DNA of 64,000 nt. Source: Moringa oleifera (Eukaryota > Streptophyta > Magnoliopsida > Brassicales > Moringaceae). The position numbers and the translations under genes are program-made. Positions 37,150 to 47,370 of this stretch are shown piece after piece; the first letter of the stretch is position 1; each line of letters begins with the position of its first letter. Location: positions 1,860,001 through 1,924,000 of the forward strand of contig JAJFZO010000344.1 of the NCBI GenBank assembly GCA_021397835.1, written 5' to 3'. A model generated the notes under the pieces. The model had not been told where the DNA came from, ran no database searches, and saw only the letters and a program-made list of their open reading frames with translations.

Positions 37150-37570
37150 CATGCAGCCATGGCTGCAGATTCCCTTGAAAAAAGGTGATGTGCTAGCTGT
37201 GACAAAATCTAAAGTCTCAAATGAATGGATTCTTGACTTGCCTTACACCTATCACATATGTTCTAAGGCTAAGTGGTTCTAAGACTATAAAGAGGTAAAT
37301 GGAGGAATGCTTATCATAGGGAATGATCAATCCTATAAAGTTAAAGGCATTAGAACCATATAAAAGCTAAAAGGTGGAACCATCAAGATCTTAAAGGAAA
37401 TGAGGTATTTACCTTAACTAAGGAGGAACTTGATTTCTTTAAGCTCTTTGGATGATAAGCGATACTCTAGAAAGGTACCTTTAAAGTCTTGAAAGGTTTC
37501 TTGGTGATCCCAAAAGGAACTTAGTGCAACCCAGCTTTAACATAAAAGGCTGTGGCATTGTAGTAAGAAA
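37150..37570 (+). pseudogene. Ty1/copia retrotransposon Pol remnant (protease/GAG-pre-integrase region)
   Basis: The plus strand reads GDVLAVTKSKVSNEWILDL followed by YTYHICSKAKWF (about 37180-37281), the aspartic-protease-side WILDSAC.YH motif in altered form, then YKEVNGGMLIIGNDQSYKV (about 37291-37345), GIRTI and LRRNLISLSSLDD (about 37418-37455). This is the standard order at the gag-pol junction of plant copia polyproteins, upstream of the integrase zinc finger. The aspartic acid that should follow WILD in the protease-type motif is shifted (LPYTYH replaces SACTYH), and several stops occur. No LTRs, integrase or reverse transcriptase are visible. It is cut off by the CACTA terminus at 37594. 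Confidence 0.75.
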
Positions 37571-37593
37571 GGGCTTCTAATCCTCAGTAATCA

Positions 37594-38360
37594 CACTACA
37601 ACATGAAAGAGTTTTAACGATGATTATTTTAAGTTTTAGCGGTAATTACAATTGCCATTAAAGTCTTTATCAGTAACTGTTCAAAAGTTAACGTAGCCAG
37701 GGTCGAGAAAACCTTATAGCGGTAATTATCATGATTGTTGGTAAATATATAATATAATTATTTCTAAGAATCTATATTATTACTAGTAGTTGTTAGAGCA
37801 ATTGATAAATGCTACTAAAAATATATTGACATTCATTTTGTTTATGATAATTATATATTGTCGCTAAAAATAAATTGATATTTGTGTTGTTTGTGACAAT
37901 TATCAATTACTGCTAAACATCTAGTTATTTAATGGCAATTATTAAGGCAAATAAAAATTGTCACTAAAAGCGAATTAAATTTATTTTGTTTATGGTAATT
38001 ACCAATTGTCACTAAATATCTATATATTTAATGGTAATTAATAATTATCGCTAAATATCTATGTATTTAGAGGTAATTTAAAAAAAAAATTAACAATTGC
38101 TATTAAAAGCAAGTTGGACTTCATTCTTTTCGATAATTAACAATTAAATTTTTACTATTAAATATTAATATAATTATCAATATAAACTAAACTATAAATT
38201 TGTTAAGACAATTAACATTTGACACAAAAATGATTACAAATAGTTATATACCAATCATTAAATACTTGTAGCTAAAATAAATACAAATTATTAATTATTT
38301 ACTGATGATTGAATAAAAACCATAAAAAAATCATTTAGCTATCATCAATAAATTATTACT
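37594..38360. mobile_element. CACTA terminus with subterminal repeats (element 5)
   Basis: CACTACAACATGAAAGAG at 37594 is a good CACTA terminus. From 37620 to about 38350 it is followed by many inverted copies of GGTAATTACAATTG, GGTAATTACCAATTGTCACT and similar, typical of a CACTA subterminal zone. The repeat motif differs from those of the other elements in the window, so this is a separate family. Sequence inward (38700-38710, ACTTACCCTGG) looks like a minus-strand splice donor, which would make this the 3' end of a minus-strand element. The other end was not found. Confidence 0.72.
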
Positions 38361-39950
38361 ATTTTTTTAAAAAATTACAATTAAAATACAAAATTTTTAA
38401 ACTTGTAACTCACAATGTAATTAAAACAAATTTACTCATTCACAACTAAATATTATCTATATCATTTTCTTACATAACAAAAAATATCCAAATATCAAAT
38501 AATCATTTAATAAAAATATACTTTCATATAAAAATTTCACTAATGCTTCTAAATTTAAAGAGTTAAAAGTTAATACACTAACTCCATAAAATATCATTTT
38601 GTCCATCTCCATAAATGATGGTTAGTTCAAAATGTGTGACTTGAAGATGAGAAATATATGTAAGAACATGCACAAAATATAAATATTTCATAGGAATAAA
38701 AAATAATACTTACCCTGGGAAGATTCAGACACTAGATTTTTATCATTCTTTTCAACACCTGTATGAATACTCAATGCATTAATAATCTATTAAATATAAA
38801 AAAATAAATAAGAATATGCATATTAATAATACTATATAAAATAAAATTTAACTGCAATATGTTGTTTTTCATCATGGTAGGTATCTTTCCACATTTTTCA
38901 AAAAAAAAAAAAAAAGAAGAATCAAGTTTTCTTGGATAGTTTGAATGGGCTAGAATGTTAGTCTTCCAACTTTTAGATCAATTATGTTAGTTTGCTCTAT
39001 GATATGTTCTCTTCCCTCTCCCTATGGTAGTACTATAAATCAAAATACTTAAAATGCATAAAAAAACTATTCTTTTGGTCCCATTCAAAAATCTCTTCTT
39101 TACCTATTCCAACCTCCTTTCATCACACTTCAAACAATAAATATATTAAGGATAAAGAATAGACTTAAAATCAATCTTATTATTATAAAGAATGATAATA
39201 AACTTTCCTTGTGATCAAATACCAATTATTATTAAATGCATAAACCATGCAAATCCTAAGCCAATAAAACATTAAAAGACATACCTATTGTCAATTCTGT
39301 TTCACCTTTGACTTGTTACCTTCTGCTTCTCTTCCTGCCGCACTGCCTTAATAGACATCATTATCCTATGTGTACTCCATACCAATTATTAATATTATTC
39401 TTTTTCATCTGTAGCCTTATTTAACTTATTGCTGTAACATTCTACTACATAGTTGCATTTTACAATTCGATAATTATAGATAATTATTCAAATAATATTA
39501 AATTTTCATCACTTTTTAAGGTAAATCAATAAAAAATGGAACCATGAGCAAGTCTTCAAAGGAATAGTCTAAGGAATTACGAGTTTTTTCAAGATGCTAC
39601 AAGCCATTGGACTTCCCAACAAAGTCTTGCATATCTATCTCTTTTGATAGGGTTCTGGCATGCAAATTTTGATGTGTACATACATACAAACAAACTTCTT
39701 ATGTAACTCGACAGATACTTTTCTTTTTAAACAAATGATCATCTAGCCCATTTAGATGAGAAACATTTATTTCTAAAATGTTCTTGAACCAAGCGACCTT
39801 TAGAGGCATGAAAGAAATGATATCATCTTCATTGTTGATCTCTCTATTTCTCTCTTTCTCGATCCTAAAAGCAAATGATGCTTACTGAAGTGTCCCAAAA
39901 TCTGGTGGTGAGTGAGGGTTTCATTTTCATAATTTATTCTCCATCAACTC
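38361..39950. other. AT-rich stretch, unassigned
   Basis: No recognisable family on either strand. Probable interior of the CACTA element that ends at 37594, with broken minus-strand exons. A poly-A run lies at 38901-38914. Confidence 0.3.
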
Positions 39951-39972
39951 CCATTTTCTAGGCATATCGTCC

Positions 39973-40596
39973 TCATTCTTTGAAATGTTTTACTGCATCC
40001 TCCATGTACTCCTTCCATTCCCTCACAGTCATTGCCTTCTCAATTTTTCCTAACTAGTTAAGATATTCTTACCTTTCAACATAGCTACAAGTTACAGTAA
40101 CTCCTAGTAGAGTTCACTCAACTTGGCATTTTCATTTGCCTCACCATCCTTGATCTTCACCATGCTTAATGACGGTACTGATGGATTCTTCTTAAGTTGT
40201 TAGCAAGGATAAACTGATAGCCTTTTTAACATCTTGCACTTCCAACTTACAATCTCTAGCTTTAGATGCAAAAAAGACTATAGCACCAGAATGAGGGTAT
40301 AAGAGTTCATCATCATTTAACTTACTTGTAGGCAGGGTACAAGATGGATACAAAGTAGGCTTACAAGGAACGAGGGTTATCGTATTTATCCCAGTGAAGG
40401 GGAAGTTAACAGGGTTTATAACCTGGACTTACTGGCTTGCTAACTTCACTAGCTTACTTCTAACCTCTCGAAAAAGAGTGGTGTCAACCTGAATGCTCAC
40501 ACCACCATTCTAAAACATTTTTAGGAGCTGTACTATCATCCTTTTCAATTTCTCAGTTTCTTCGGTAAGGATGTCTTTTTGCACTAGCCTTATTTG
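39973..40596 (-). pseudogene. Unrecognised decayed protein-coding region with coiled-coil segments
   Basis: On the minus strand a single frame from about 40594 to 40190 is open for roughly 135 codons apart from two stops. It includes LVQKDILTEETEKLKRMIVQ, then VDTTLFREVRSKLVKLASQ, then SKLNDDELLYPHSGAIVFFA and SKARDCKLEVQDVKKAI. After a frameshift it continues with PSLSMVKIKDGEANENAKLS and EKAMTVREWKEYMEDAVKHF before a stop near 39973. The even use of charged and hydrophobic residues, long open stretch without an AUG and heptad-like first and last segments suggest an old coding sequence, not chance. I do not recognise the family. It might be an accessory protein of the CACTA element ending at 37594, or a gag-like or host gene fragment. 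Confidence 0.5.
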
Positions 40597-41458
40597 TGAT
40601 TGCTAACAATGGATGCTTTGGGCTATATATATGTATATATTTATAACATGAAAAAGGCCTAATGAAAGGGCTTCGATTGTGCCATATGTAAATAAGAGTT
40701 CTGTCTGTCTTTCTTCAATTAGCTATAAGAGCAAGAAGAAGACACTTTGTATATGTAATTAGAGAGCTCTTTCAAGTTTTGTTTTGAGCTAGAAAGCCAA
40801 TATTAGTTTCTGTATGATTAGATTGGGCCATAGCCAGGTAACCAAATTGATCAAAAAGATAGTTTGACTTTCATGTGTTAAGTATATACCTTTTGTAGCA
40901 TGATTGTAACTTAGGCTATAAGCTTTAGCCTCTTAAGAACATGATAGAGGAACTATGATGAGATATAAGATAAAATATCTAAATATGATTGAGATCCACT
41001 TCCCTTCGCTATCATGACCTTAATGCCTTAAAATAAAATTAGCTTTACATGATGGGATGAAATCTTTAATAACTCAAATCACCTTGCGAATGATTTTGAC
41101 ATAAAATCATTGGATCCTATTTAAAGACTTATCATCATTGGGAGATTAGCCTTTTCTTTCTCGGAAGCCTTTGACTTTTTTCTTCGGCTAAAAAAGGCTT
41201 CTTTGTAAGATCAAGGTAGTCTTTAGGGACCTTTCACTTTTAAAAATATCTAAAAGAAGAGGCATGTCTCGCCCCTCAAAATAGTGTGAAATCTTTTTCT
41301 ACCTTTATTTTAATAGATTTTTTTCTTTCTTTTTGCTATAAACAAAACGAGAAATAATGTTCAACTAACGCAATCATTCTCTATACTTATTCTTGCTTGC
41401 TGACTTAGTCCATCCAGAGGATGGTAGATTCGTCCTATTTTTGATATATTCTCATATA

Positions 41459-41488
41459 CGGTGCTTTGACCAATTGAATTACAATTTT
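41459..41488 (-). pseudogene. Partial trnD-GUC copy, decayed
   Basis: GGTGCTTTGACCAATTGAA and the bases after it match the 5' part (acceptor, D-arm) of the intact trnD at 46038-46111. On the plus strand the differences inside the aligned part from GTGCT to the acceptor end are all C in the intact copy and T here. The anticodon arm and 3' half are absent. Confidence 0.65.
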
Positions 41489-42676
41489 AAGGGAATGACT
41501 AACTAGAAACTTAGAGGATAAATTGAATCAAATTCTTTAGAAGAAAAAAAGTTTCAATTCAATCAATGACTAACTAGTTTGTATGACCTCTAATTTTCGG
41601 TACATCTACTCGACTTTATATCTATCTCATAAATGATACATATTATCTAGGGTTTTTTTTTCATAAATAGTTAGATTCACTAAGAGACAAGACTCAAGTA
41701 AGAAAAGAGAGTATGATAGAAGAACGAAAAGAGAAAAGGGAAAGCAACTACAGGAATTAGATGTTGTGCTCCTACTTATGGAAGGAACTTTCCTGAACTC
41801 ACAAAGATGGGAGGGCTAGGAGTGGACCTCTCTAGATGACAAGACTAAGTTAGTATAATTCCTTTTTTTCCTTCCCTCATCTATGCCCACCTCGATCTAG
41901 TAAGGATTGGAATTGGGCACTAGCATAAGTATTTGAGTGCTGCTTTTTATCTTCTTCCTTCAGAGCTTCCAATGTAGTGTCCTATTTTATGAAATAAATT
42001 TTTGTATCTAAGATTGTCCATAATTTGTTTCTATCCTAGCAGCGAGTATCTCGTATTAGCTTGCCAAAGGCTTCAACATATAGAAGTTAGGAAAGTAAGG
42101 ATGTTGCACCTCTAGTCTGTAGCTTTCCTTCGTGGTTCTCTCTTCTATTGAAAGAAGATATGAGCTATGAACCTAGTTTCTCTCTCAAAATCAAAAGTGA
42201 GGGAAATCCATCATTATGCATACTGGGATAGGCTTGTGAGATCTGCTTTGCTCACTAATTCACATTTTGGTTAACGTTGATTAGTTGTATTCACATCCCT
42301 ACCTCCTAGCTAAAGAAACATGCATGCCATGGCATCTCTATTGGTTCAAGTTGAGGCACAGGTTTGAAATGGCTTTGACCATTTCATATACTTGATATCA
42401 CTTTATGGTTAAGGTAGTTAAGTAGGACAAACCAAGCCCTTAGGTAGGTTGGTTATGGGTGGCTTGATCCAATTGATTCAATTGCTTTATTTGTTACCAC
42501 CTAGTATAGATGAGATAGAAATATTAAAATTTGATTCACTCGTAGTTTTCTTTTATGATGACCATGGCCTAAGCAAGCTACCCTTTAAAAGGCAAATACA
42601 AGCACGAAACCTTAAGTAGTAGAGCAGCATAATACAGTAAGCATAGGCATCATGGGCGGAGGCTTAAAATAAATAA

Positions 42677-42702
<26 letters not shown>
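42677..42702. repeat. (TA)n microsatellite
   Basis: About 13 TA dinucleotides in a row, about 100 bp left of the plastid insert. Confidence 0.9.
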
Positions 42703-42709
<7 letters not shown>

Positions 42710-42813
42710 TAAATTTCATGCTATTTACAAAAACTATAGTCAAACTAGTTATAACCGACTAAAGTGGAAAAACAAGACATAAAGGACTGGAAACTGAGTG
42801 AGTAAGACGTCAA

Positions 42814-42853
42814 GAACCTTTTGAATCATTACACTACTTGATTCAAAAGGTTC
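42814..42853. terminator. Perfect inverted repeat downstream of ndhD
   Basis: GAACCTTTTGAATCA (42814-42828) and its exact complement (42839-42853) are separated by a 10-nt loop. A hairpin in this position lies between ccsA and ndhD in plastid genomes and stabilises mRNA 3' ends. It shows that the insert extends beyond the ndhD stop. Confidence 0.8.
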
Positions 42854-42911
42854 TGACAAATGCCAAGCATGTTTGGTTACAATTCAATTTCATTTTTTTT
42901 ATTCATGAAAA

Positions 42912-44408
42912 CTATCTATAAAAATAATTAGATAGAATAGCTTTGACCTTATCACTTGATAGTGAGAGAACGAAATCTAGATAAATACCAATAACTATTA
43001 CGGGTAGAAGAATAGAGATCCAAACAAATAACTCTCGTGGTCCATAATAAAAAAAATACAAGTTTTGGTCATTAATTGGCTTGTATCCATAGAACATTTG
43101 GCGTGACATAGATAATGAATAAATAGGAGTTAATATCATTCCAATGGCCATTATAAAAGTAATTAGTATTTTTGGCATTAAAAAATATTTTTGGCTGGTA
43201 ATTATTCCAAAAAATACTATCAATTCTGTAACAAAACCACTCATGCCCGGTAATGCAAGGGAAACCATCGATAAGATACTAAATATTGTAAATATTTTTG
43301 GAATTGAGATAGCCATTTCGCCCATTTCGTCGAGATAAACAAGACGTATTTTATCATAACTCGCTCCTGCCAAGAAAAAAAGTGCAGTGCCAATAAATCC
43401 ATGAGAGACTATTTGTAAAATGGCTCCATTGAGTCTCGGATCGGTTATAGAACCAATCTTATGAAACCCATATGAGATGCGAAAGAATAAGCTATTCTTT
43501 TTTTTTTAAATTACGTTGACCAGGAGATGTTGAAGCTGCATAAATTATTTGAATTGTACCTACTACCAACAACCAGGGAGAAAATATAGAATGAGTATGG
43601 GGTAATAATTCCATATTGATTTGAACCAACCCATATGCTCCCATTTTTAAAAAAATTTTCGGCGAGAAGCATACAAGTACTGTAATGTGCCTCTCCATGG
43701 GTGTCTGGTAGCCATATATGTACGGGTATAATCGGTGATATAACGACAAAAGCAATAAGAAATACAATATAAAATATTATTTCAAGTGCGACAGGATATG
43801 ATTGATTTGTTAATATTTCAAAATTTAATGTTGGTTCATTGGAACCATATAAACCGATACCCAAAACTCCTATTAATAGAAAAACAGAACTTCCTGCAAT
43901 GTACAAAATAAACTTTGTAACTGAATACAGACATTTTTTTCCTCCCCACATGGATAGAAGTAGATAAACTATAATTAATTCTAACTCCCACATGATGAAA
44001 AAAAGTAAAAGGTCTCAAGAAGAAAATGATCCTATGTGACCGCTGTACATTGCTAACATAAAAAAATGGGGTCATCAAGAATCTCGAGTAACTGGCCGAG
44101 CCGCTAAGGTAGCTAAAGTAGTGATAAATCTTGTCAATAAAATAGGACCAATAGAAAGTCCATCTATTCCCAATCTCCAGTAAAAATAAAAAAAATTGAT
44201 CCATTTATAATGTTTCGTCAACTAAATCAACGGATCGTTCAATTGAAAATGATAACAAAATGCATAGGTCGTTAGAAGGAGTTCTAAGACACATATAGAT
44301 ATTGTATACCACCTAATTACCTTATTTCCTCTATGAGGGAGAAAAAAATTAAATAACCTATAGATATGGGCAAAACTACAATTATTGTTAACAAGGAAAA
44401 TAACTTGT
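42912..44408 (-). pseudogene. ndhD: Plastid ndhD pseudogene (NDH complex subunit 4)
   Basis: NdhD is a proton-pumping membrane subunit of the thylakoid NADH dehydrogenase-like complex. Almost the whole gene is present, read right to left. It starts at an ACA triplet where ndhD normally has an ACG or ATG start (44408), followed by TIIVVLP-region and [36 protein letters not shown] is at about 43990, [17 protein letters not shown] at about 43700, [20 protein letters not shown] near 43250, and the C-terminus [10 protein letters not shown] is followed by a stop at 42909-42911. At least four frameshifts, at about 44390 (one base lost), 44080, 43660 and 43500, split it into overlapping frames. Length matches the normal ~500 codons. 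It cannot produce a functional protein. Confidence 0.93.
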
Positions 44409-44552
44409 GGTAAAGACAAGATACACTTGGAACAAAAACTCGTACTAAAAAAAAATAGAATATTTTTTCGAGTACGGGTTTTTGTCAGTAAAAAAAATCA
44501 AATGTATTCAAAATGTTTTGTTTGGATTGCTCTTTCTAATTAGAAAGATTTA

Positions 44553-44696
44553 TTACTGATGAGCCACGACAATTGCACCTATCAAAGCAACTAAAAGAAT
44601 TATCGAAATGAGTTCAAATGGAAGAAAAATACTTGTACAAACCAACAAAGTAATCCCATCCCCAACAGTCCACCACAACACAATACCTAATTGTTG
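44553..44696 (-). pseudogene. ndhG: Plastid ndhG fragment with internal deletion
   Basis: Minus-strand translation gives [16 protein letters not shown] joined directly to [20 protein letters not shown] and a stop (44553-44555). Both parts are standard NdhG C-terminal sequence, but in the intact protein they are separated by roughly 40 residues, so a block has been deleted. The N-terminal half of the gene is absent. NdhG is a membrane subunit of the plastid NDH complex. The genes normally between ndhD and ndhG (psaC, ndhE) are missing. Confidence 0.85.
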
Positions 44697-44911
44697 GCAT
44701 GAAAAAAATATTGTAATAGTAAAGACTCAACTCTTATCTTCTTACAAATGAATTCTAAAAAAAATCAAATCTTTTCTATTTGATTTAATTTATAAAAACT
44801 ATTGAAATCGCTTCATTTCTTAGTGTCAAAATAAATAGCATATGTGGTATAAAAATAGAGAATCTATTCTCTTTTTTCCCCAAATAAAGATAAGATCTTG
44901 TAGATTGTGTA
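44697..44911. other. psbK-psbI spacer-like region
   Basis: AT-rich non-coding sequence directly upstream of psbI, probably plastid psbK-psbI spacer. The junction with the ndhG piece lies at about 44700-44770. Confidence 0.45.
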
Positions 44912-45022
44912 ATGCTTACTTTCAAACTCTTTGTTTACACCGTAGTGATATTCTTTGTTTCTCTCTTCATCTTTGGATTCCTATCTAATGATCCAGGACG
45001 TAATCCTGGATTTGAAGAATAA
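44912..45022 (+). CDS. psbI: psbI, photosystem II reaction-centre protein I (intact frame)
   Basis: The frame gives 36 residues, [20 protein letters not shown] then [16 protein letters not shown], from ATG to TAA. The full length and single membrane helix are as in plastid PsbI, a small thylakoid subunit of photosystem II. The C-terminal PGFEE departs from the more usual PGREE, and the fourth residue is Phe where Leu is common. It lies 90 bp before trnS-GCU on the opposite strand, the standard plastid arrangement. In a nuclear insert it is presumably not expressed, so it is a preserved copy and not a working gene. Confidence 0.92.
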   Translation: MLTFKLFVYTVVIFFVSLFIFGFLSNDPGRNPGFEE

Positions 45023-45112
45023 AAAAATAAGGGTTTTCTTGCTTGATTTTTGGAAATGTTATAATATTATTAGGATTTTATCTATTCCAATTCCACATCA
45101 TCAAAAAAGAAA

Positions 45113-45200
45113 CGGAAAGAGAGGGATTCGAACCCTCAGTACGAATAACTCGTGCAACGGATTAGCAATCTGACGCTTTAGTCAACTTAGCCATCTCTCC
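45113..45200 (-). tRNA. trnS-GCU: tRNA-Ser (GCU), plastid type
   Basis: Eighty-eight bases with the long variable arm of serine tRNAs. Anticodon loop ATTGCTAAT gives GCU, the T-arm reads GGGTTCGAATCCC, and the 5' end is GGAGAGATGGCTAAGTTGAC. It is complementary in the acceptor stem. The D-loop shows small changes from the usual GGCTGAGTGGAC, so it may be slightly decayed. Position and orientation after psbI match plastid DNA. Confidence 0.92.
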
Positions 45201-45674
45201 TAATAATTACTATCTTACATTACATAAAAAGTAATGCTTAAAAAAAAAGCCCTTCTTTACTTTTTTGATACTTTACTCTTTTTTTTTTTTGTGTAGATTA
45301 TTAATTATATGCAATACAACTTATATATATATATATATATATATATAACTCTTATCAGAAATTCCATTTAGATAAAGAAAAGGCTTGAAAGAGATATTTC
45401 AAATAAAAATATATAAAAAAAAGAATATCTCTTTGATTTTGTCTCGTCCAAAAGAATCTTTTTTTATTTCCACAGCCTGGCCTGGTCAGTATCAAGCCGA
45501 GCCTTTTTTTTTTTTTGTACCATGAATCAAATCATACCACTGAATCATAGCTAAAATGATTCATTTTTTTTATTTGAAATAAAAAAATGTGTTTGTGATA
45601 AAGAATCAAAGTGTCATTTATTTTTTTATTTCAATTTTTTTATTTACATTTATTAAAATAAAATAAAATCTTAT
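45201..45674. other. trnS downstream spacer, low complexity
   Basis: AT-rich plastid-type spacer with a (TA)n run at 45324-45348 and several T-runs. No gene. It ends at the junction with the rps11 fragment. Confidence 0.5.
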
Positions 45675-45800
45675 CAGGGCCTCGGAAGAGATGCAGCATT
45701 ACAAGCTATTCGTAGAAGTGGTATACTATTAAGTTTCGTACGAGATGTAACCCCTATGCCACATAATGGTTGTAGACCTCCTAAAAAAAGATGTGTGTAA
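45675..45800 (+). pseudogene. rps11: Plastid rps11 3' fragment
   Basis: The frame [20 protein letters not shown] followed by [20 protein letters not shown] and a stop at 45798 is the C-terminal third of plastid ribosomal protein S11, a 30S-subunit protein. Only about 40 of about 138 codons are present, and the 5' part is cut off by the junction with the trnS spacer. Confidence 0.92.
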
Positions 45801-45872
45801 AAAATAGAAATAAAGACTAAAAATATGTCAAGAGAAATAAATGATTCAATGATATGATCAAATAATATTATT

Positions 45873-45888
45873 ATGGTTCAAGAGAAAG
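45873..45888 (+). pseudogene. rpoA: rpoA start, first codons only
   Basis: ATGGTTCAAGAGAAAG follows rps11 at the distance at which rpoA starts in plastid genomes and matches its opening MVREK with one change. After five codons the sequence jumps to unrelated DNA, so this is a junction remnant. Confidence 0.6.
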
Positions 45889-46037
45889 CAAGAAGGAGCT
45901 CCGGTGTATAAAGAGGACCTCACCATTTAAGAAGTAACCATAGAAACGATGGAACCCACTATTTATTTATCATTTCTATTTACTATTTTTTTTAGTTATT
46001 ATGCTTTTTTTGATACCATGTATTTTTTTTGATCCGT
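45889..46037. other. Unassigned plastid-like segment
   Basis: GTTTAAGAAGTAACC-like text (TTTAAGAAGTAACCATAGAA at about 45926) looks like a plastid intron or spacer, but I could not place it. It lies between the rpoA junction and trnD. Confidence 0.35.
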
Positions 46038-46111
46038 CGGGACTGACGGGGCTCGAACCCGTAGCTTCAGCCTTGACAGGGCAGTGCTCTGACCAATTGA
46101 ACTACAATCCC
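46038..46111 (-). tRNA. trnD-GUC: tRNA-Asp (GUC), plastid type
   Basis: Seventy-four bases. GGGATTGTAGTTCAATTGG opens the 5' half, the anticodon loop CTGTCAA gives GUC, and the T-arm is GGGTTCGAGCCCC. The acceptor stem pairs GGGATTG with its complement except at minor positions. The anticodon stem carries changes (GCCCT/AGGCT) that weaken it. The same tRNA of plastid origin also occurs in many plant mitochondrial genomes, so the immediate source could be either organelle. Confidence 0.88.
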
Positions 46112-46179
46112 AGGGAAATAAAGTGTACAACATACATATTCCTTATGATTTGATTTAAACCGTTTCTATTTAGATTTTA

Positions 46180-47370
46180 AAGATTCTTTAACCAGAAAGA
46201 ATTCAATTCAGATGTCGGATACCTATCCAAAAGTTTTCGCAACTCAATCATGTATGATGGAATCATCAAAGATTTGACCCTTTTGAACTTTGTCTGTAAC
46301 TCATTATAGGCTCGGGAAACAAAGAGAAGATGTGTACGAACGAGATATCTAGCAACAAGAAGAAGGAAAAGGATTGAATAGAGGAACTCCCAAACATTTG
46401 GCAATCTTAGATGTGTCGATATCAATGGTGACTCATTATTTCGATGAATCATTTCTTCGGACAGAAGAAGATTATGTAAACACTTACTCAAAATCTCACT
46501 TATTAGATTCCATTGTGTAAGACACAATTTTTCTGAAGAATTCGCCATGATATATCTGATCCATGCATAATATGGATACAAATTTTTGACTGCTACTTAG
46601 TATCGGCAATAGGTCTGAAAAAGTATCTAAAAATATCAAATTTAGATATTTGTACCCTGTCGAAGTAAGGAACCATGGCATATATGTTTGGAATAGATTC
46701 CATTTTGAGAGAGTTGAAAAAGCACTATCTCGTTGAAAGGTTCTATCCATCTGCCCTTTCTTAACGCATTTCTTTAGACAAAGACTCCATTTTTTCCTTT
46801 TTTCGGATGGTAAATATTTCTCAGAACATGGAGTGTGAATCAAACCCATGTTTGAATTGAAATTGAGATACTGATGCAAGTTCTTCTCTTCTAAATCAGA
46901 TAGATTCATATTTGAAAGAGGTTGATAATAAGTTCTTTCAAAATTGACTATTTGTCCCTCTGTTAGAGGTGTTCCAGAAATGTCTGTAATCGAGTAGATA
47001 GCTCTATGAACTAATGGATTGGATCGAATTGCAAAATGGAAAGATTTGTACAAGTTATACCTTTCATCACCACTTTGTTGAAAATCCTTAGATATGAATA
47101 TGTTAGATACCTGTGATTTGATTGATAAAGATGAAATAGTATCTCTTTCCAAAAAATCTTTTTTTTTTACCACCGCACAAAGAAAATATTTTGTTACGAA
47201 TGAACAAGATATTGAGGAATTGTCCATACGTAAAATCATAATTATTGATATGGGCCTTTTCCACATAAAAAGGGAATCTTTTGTTACAATAGAAGCAAAA
47301 GTGATGTGGATTATTCAAGAATCGAAGTCGATTTGCGAGTTATTTCAGCTTCACGCTTTTTTTCCTTTGA
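46180..47370 (-). pseudogene. ycf2: Plastid ycf2 fragment
   Basis: Ycf2 is a very large plastid protein linked to a protein-import motor. Read on the minus strand: [19 protein letters not shown] and [11 protein letters not shown] (about 47350-47285), [40 protein letters not shown] (about 46995-46930), [38 protein letters not shown], then [20 protein letters not shown] (about 46520-46460) and [20 protein letters not shown] (about 46240-46185). About 1.2 kb of a gene longer than 6 kb is present. Frameshifts near 47160-47170 (T-run) and 46560-46580 break it. The left end stops abruptly in the middle of the gene, next to trnD downstream sequence. Confidence 0.93.

Larger units (their letters stand above)
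40597..42804. other. Organelle-like spacer between the CACTA and plastid inserts
   Basis: No protein-coding gene recognised. Texture resembles the mitochondrial-type spacer at 21-25 kb. It contains a partial trnD-like sequence at 41459-41488 and a TA microsatellite near 42677-42702. Origin from mitochondrial DNA is likely but unproven. Confidence 0.35.
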
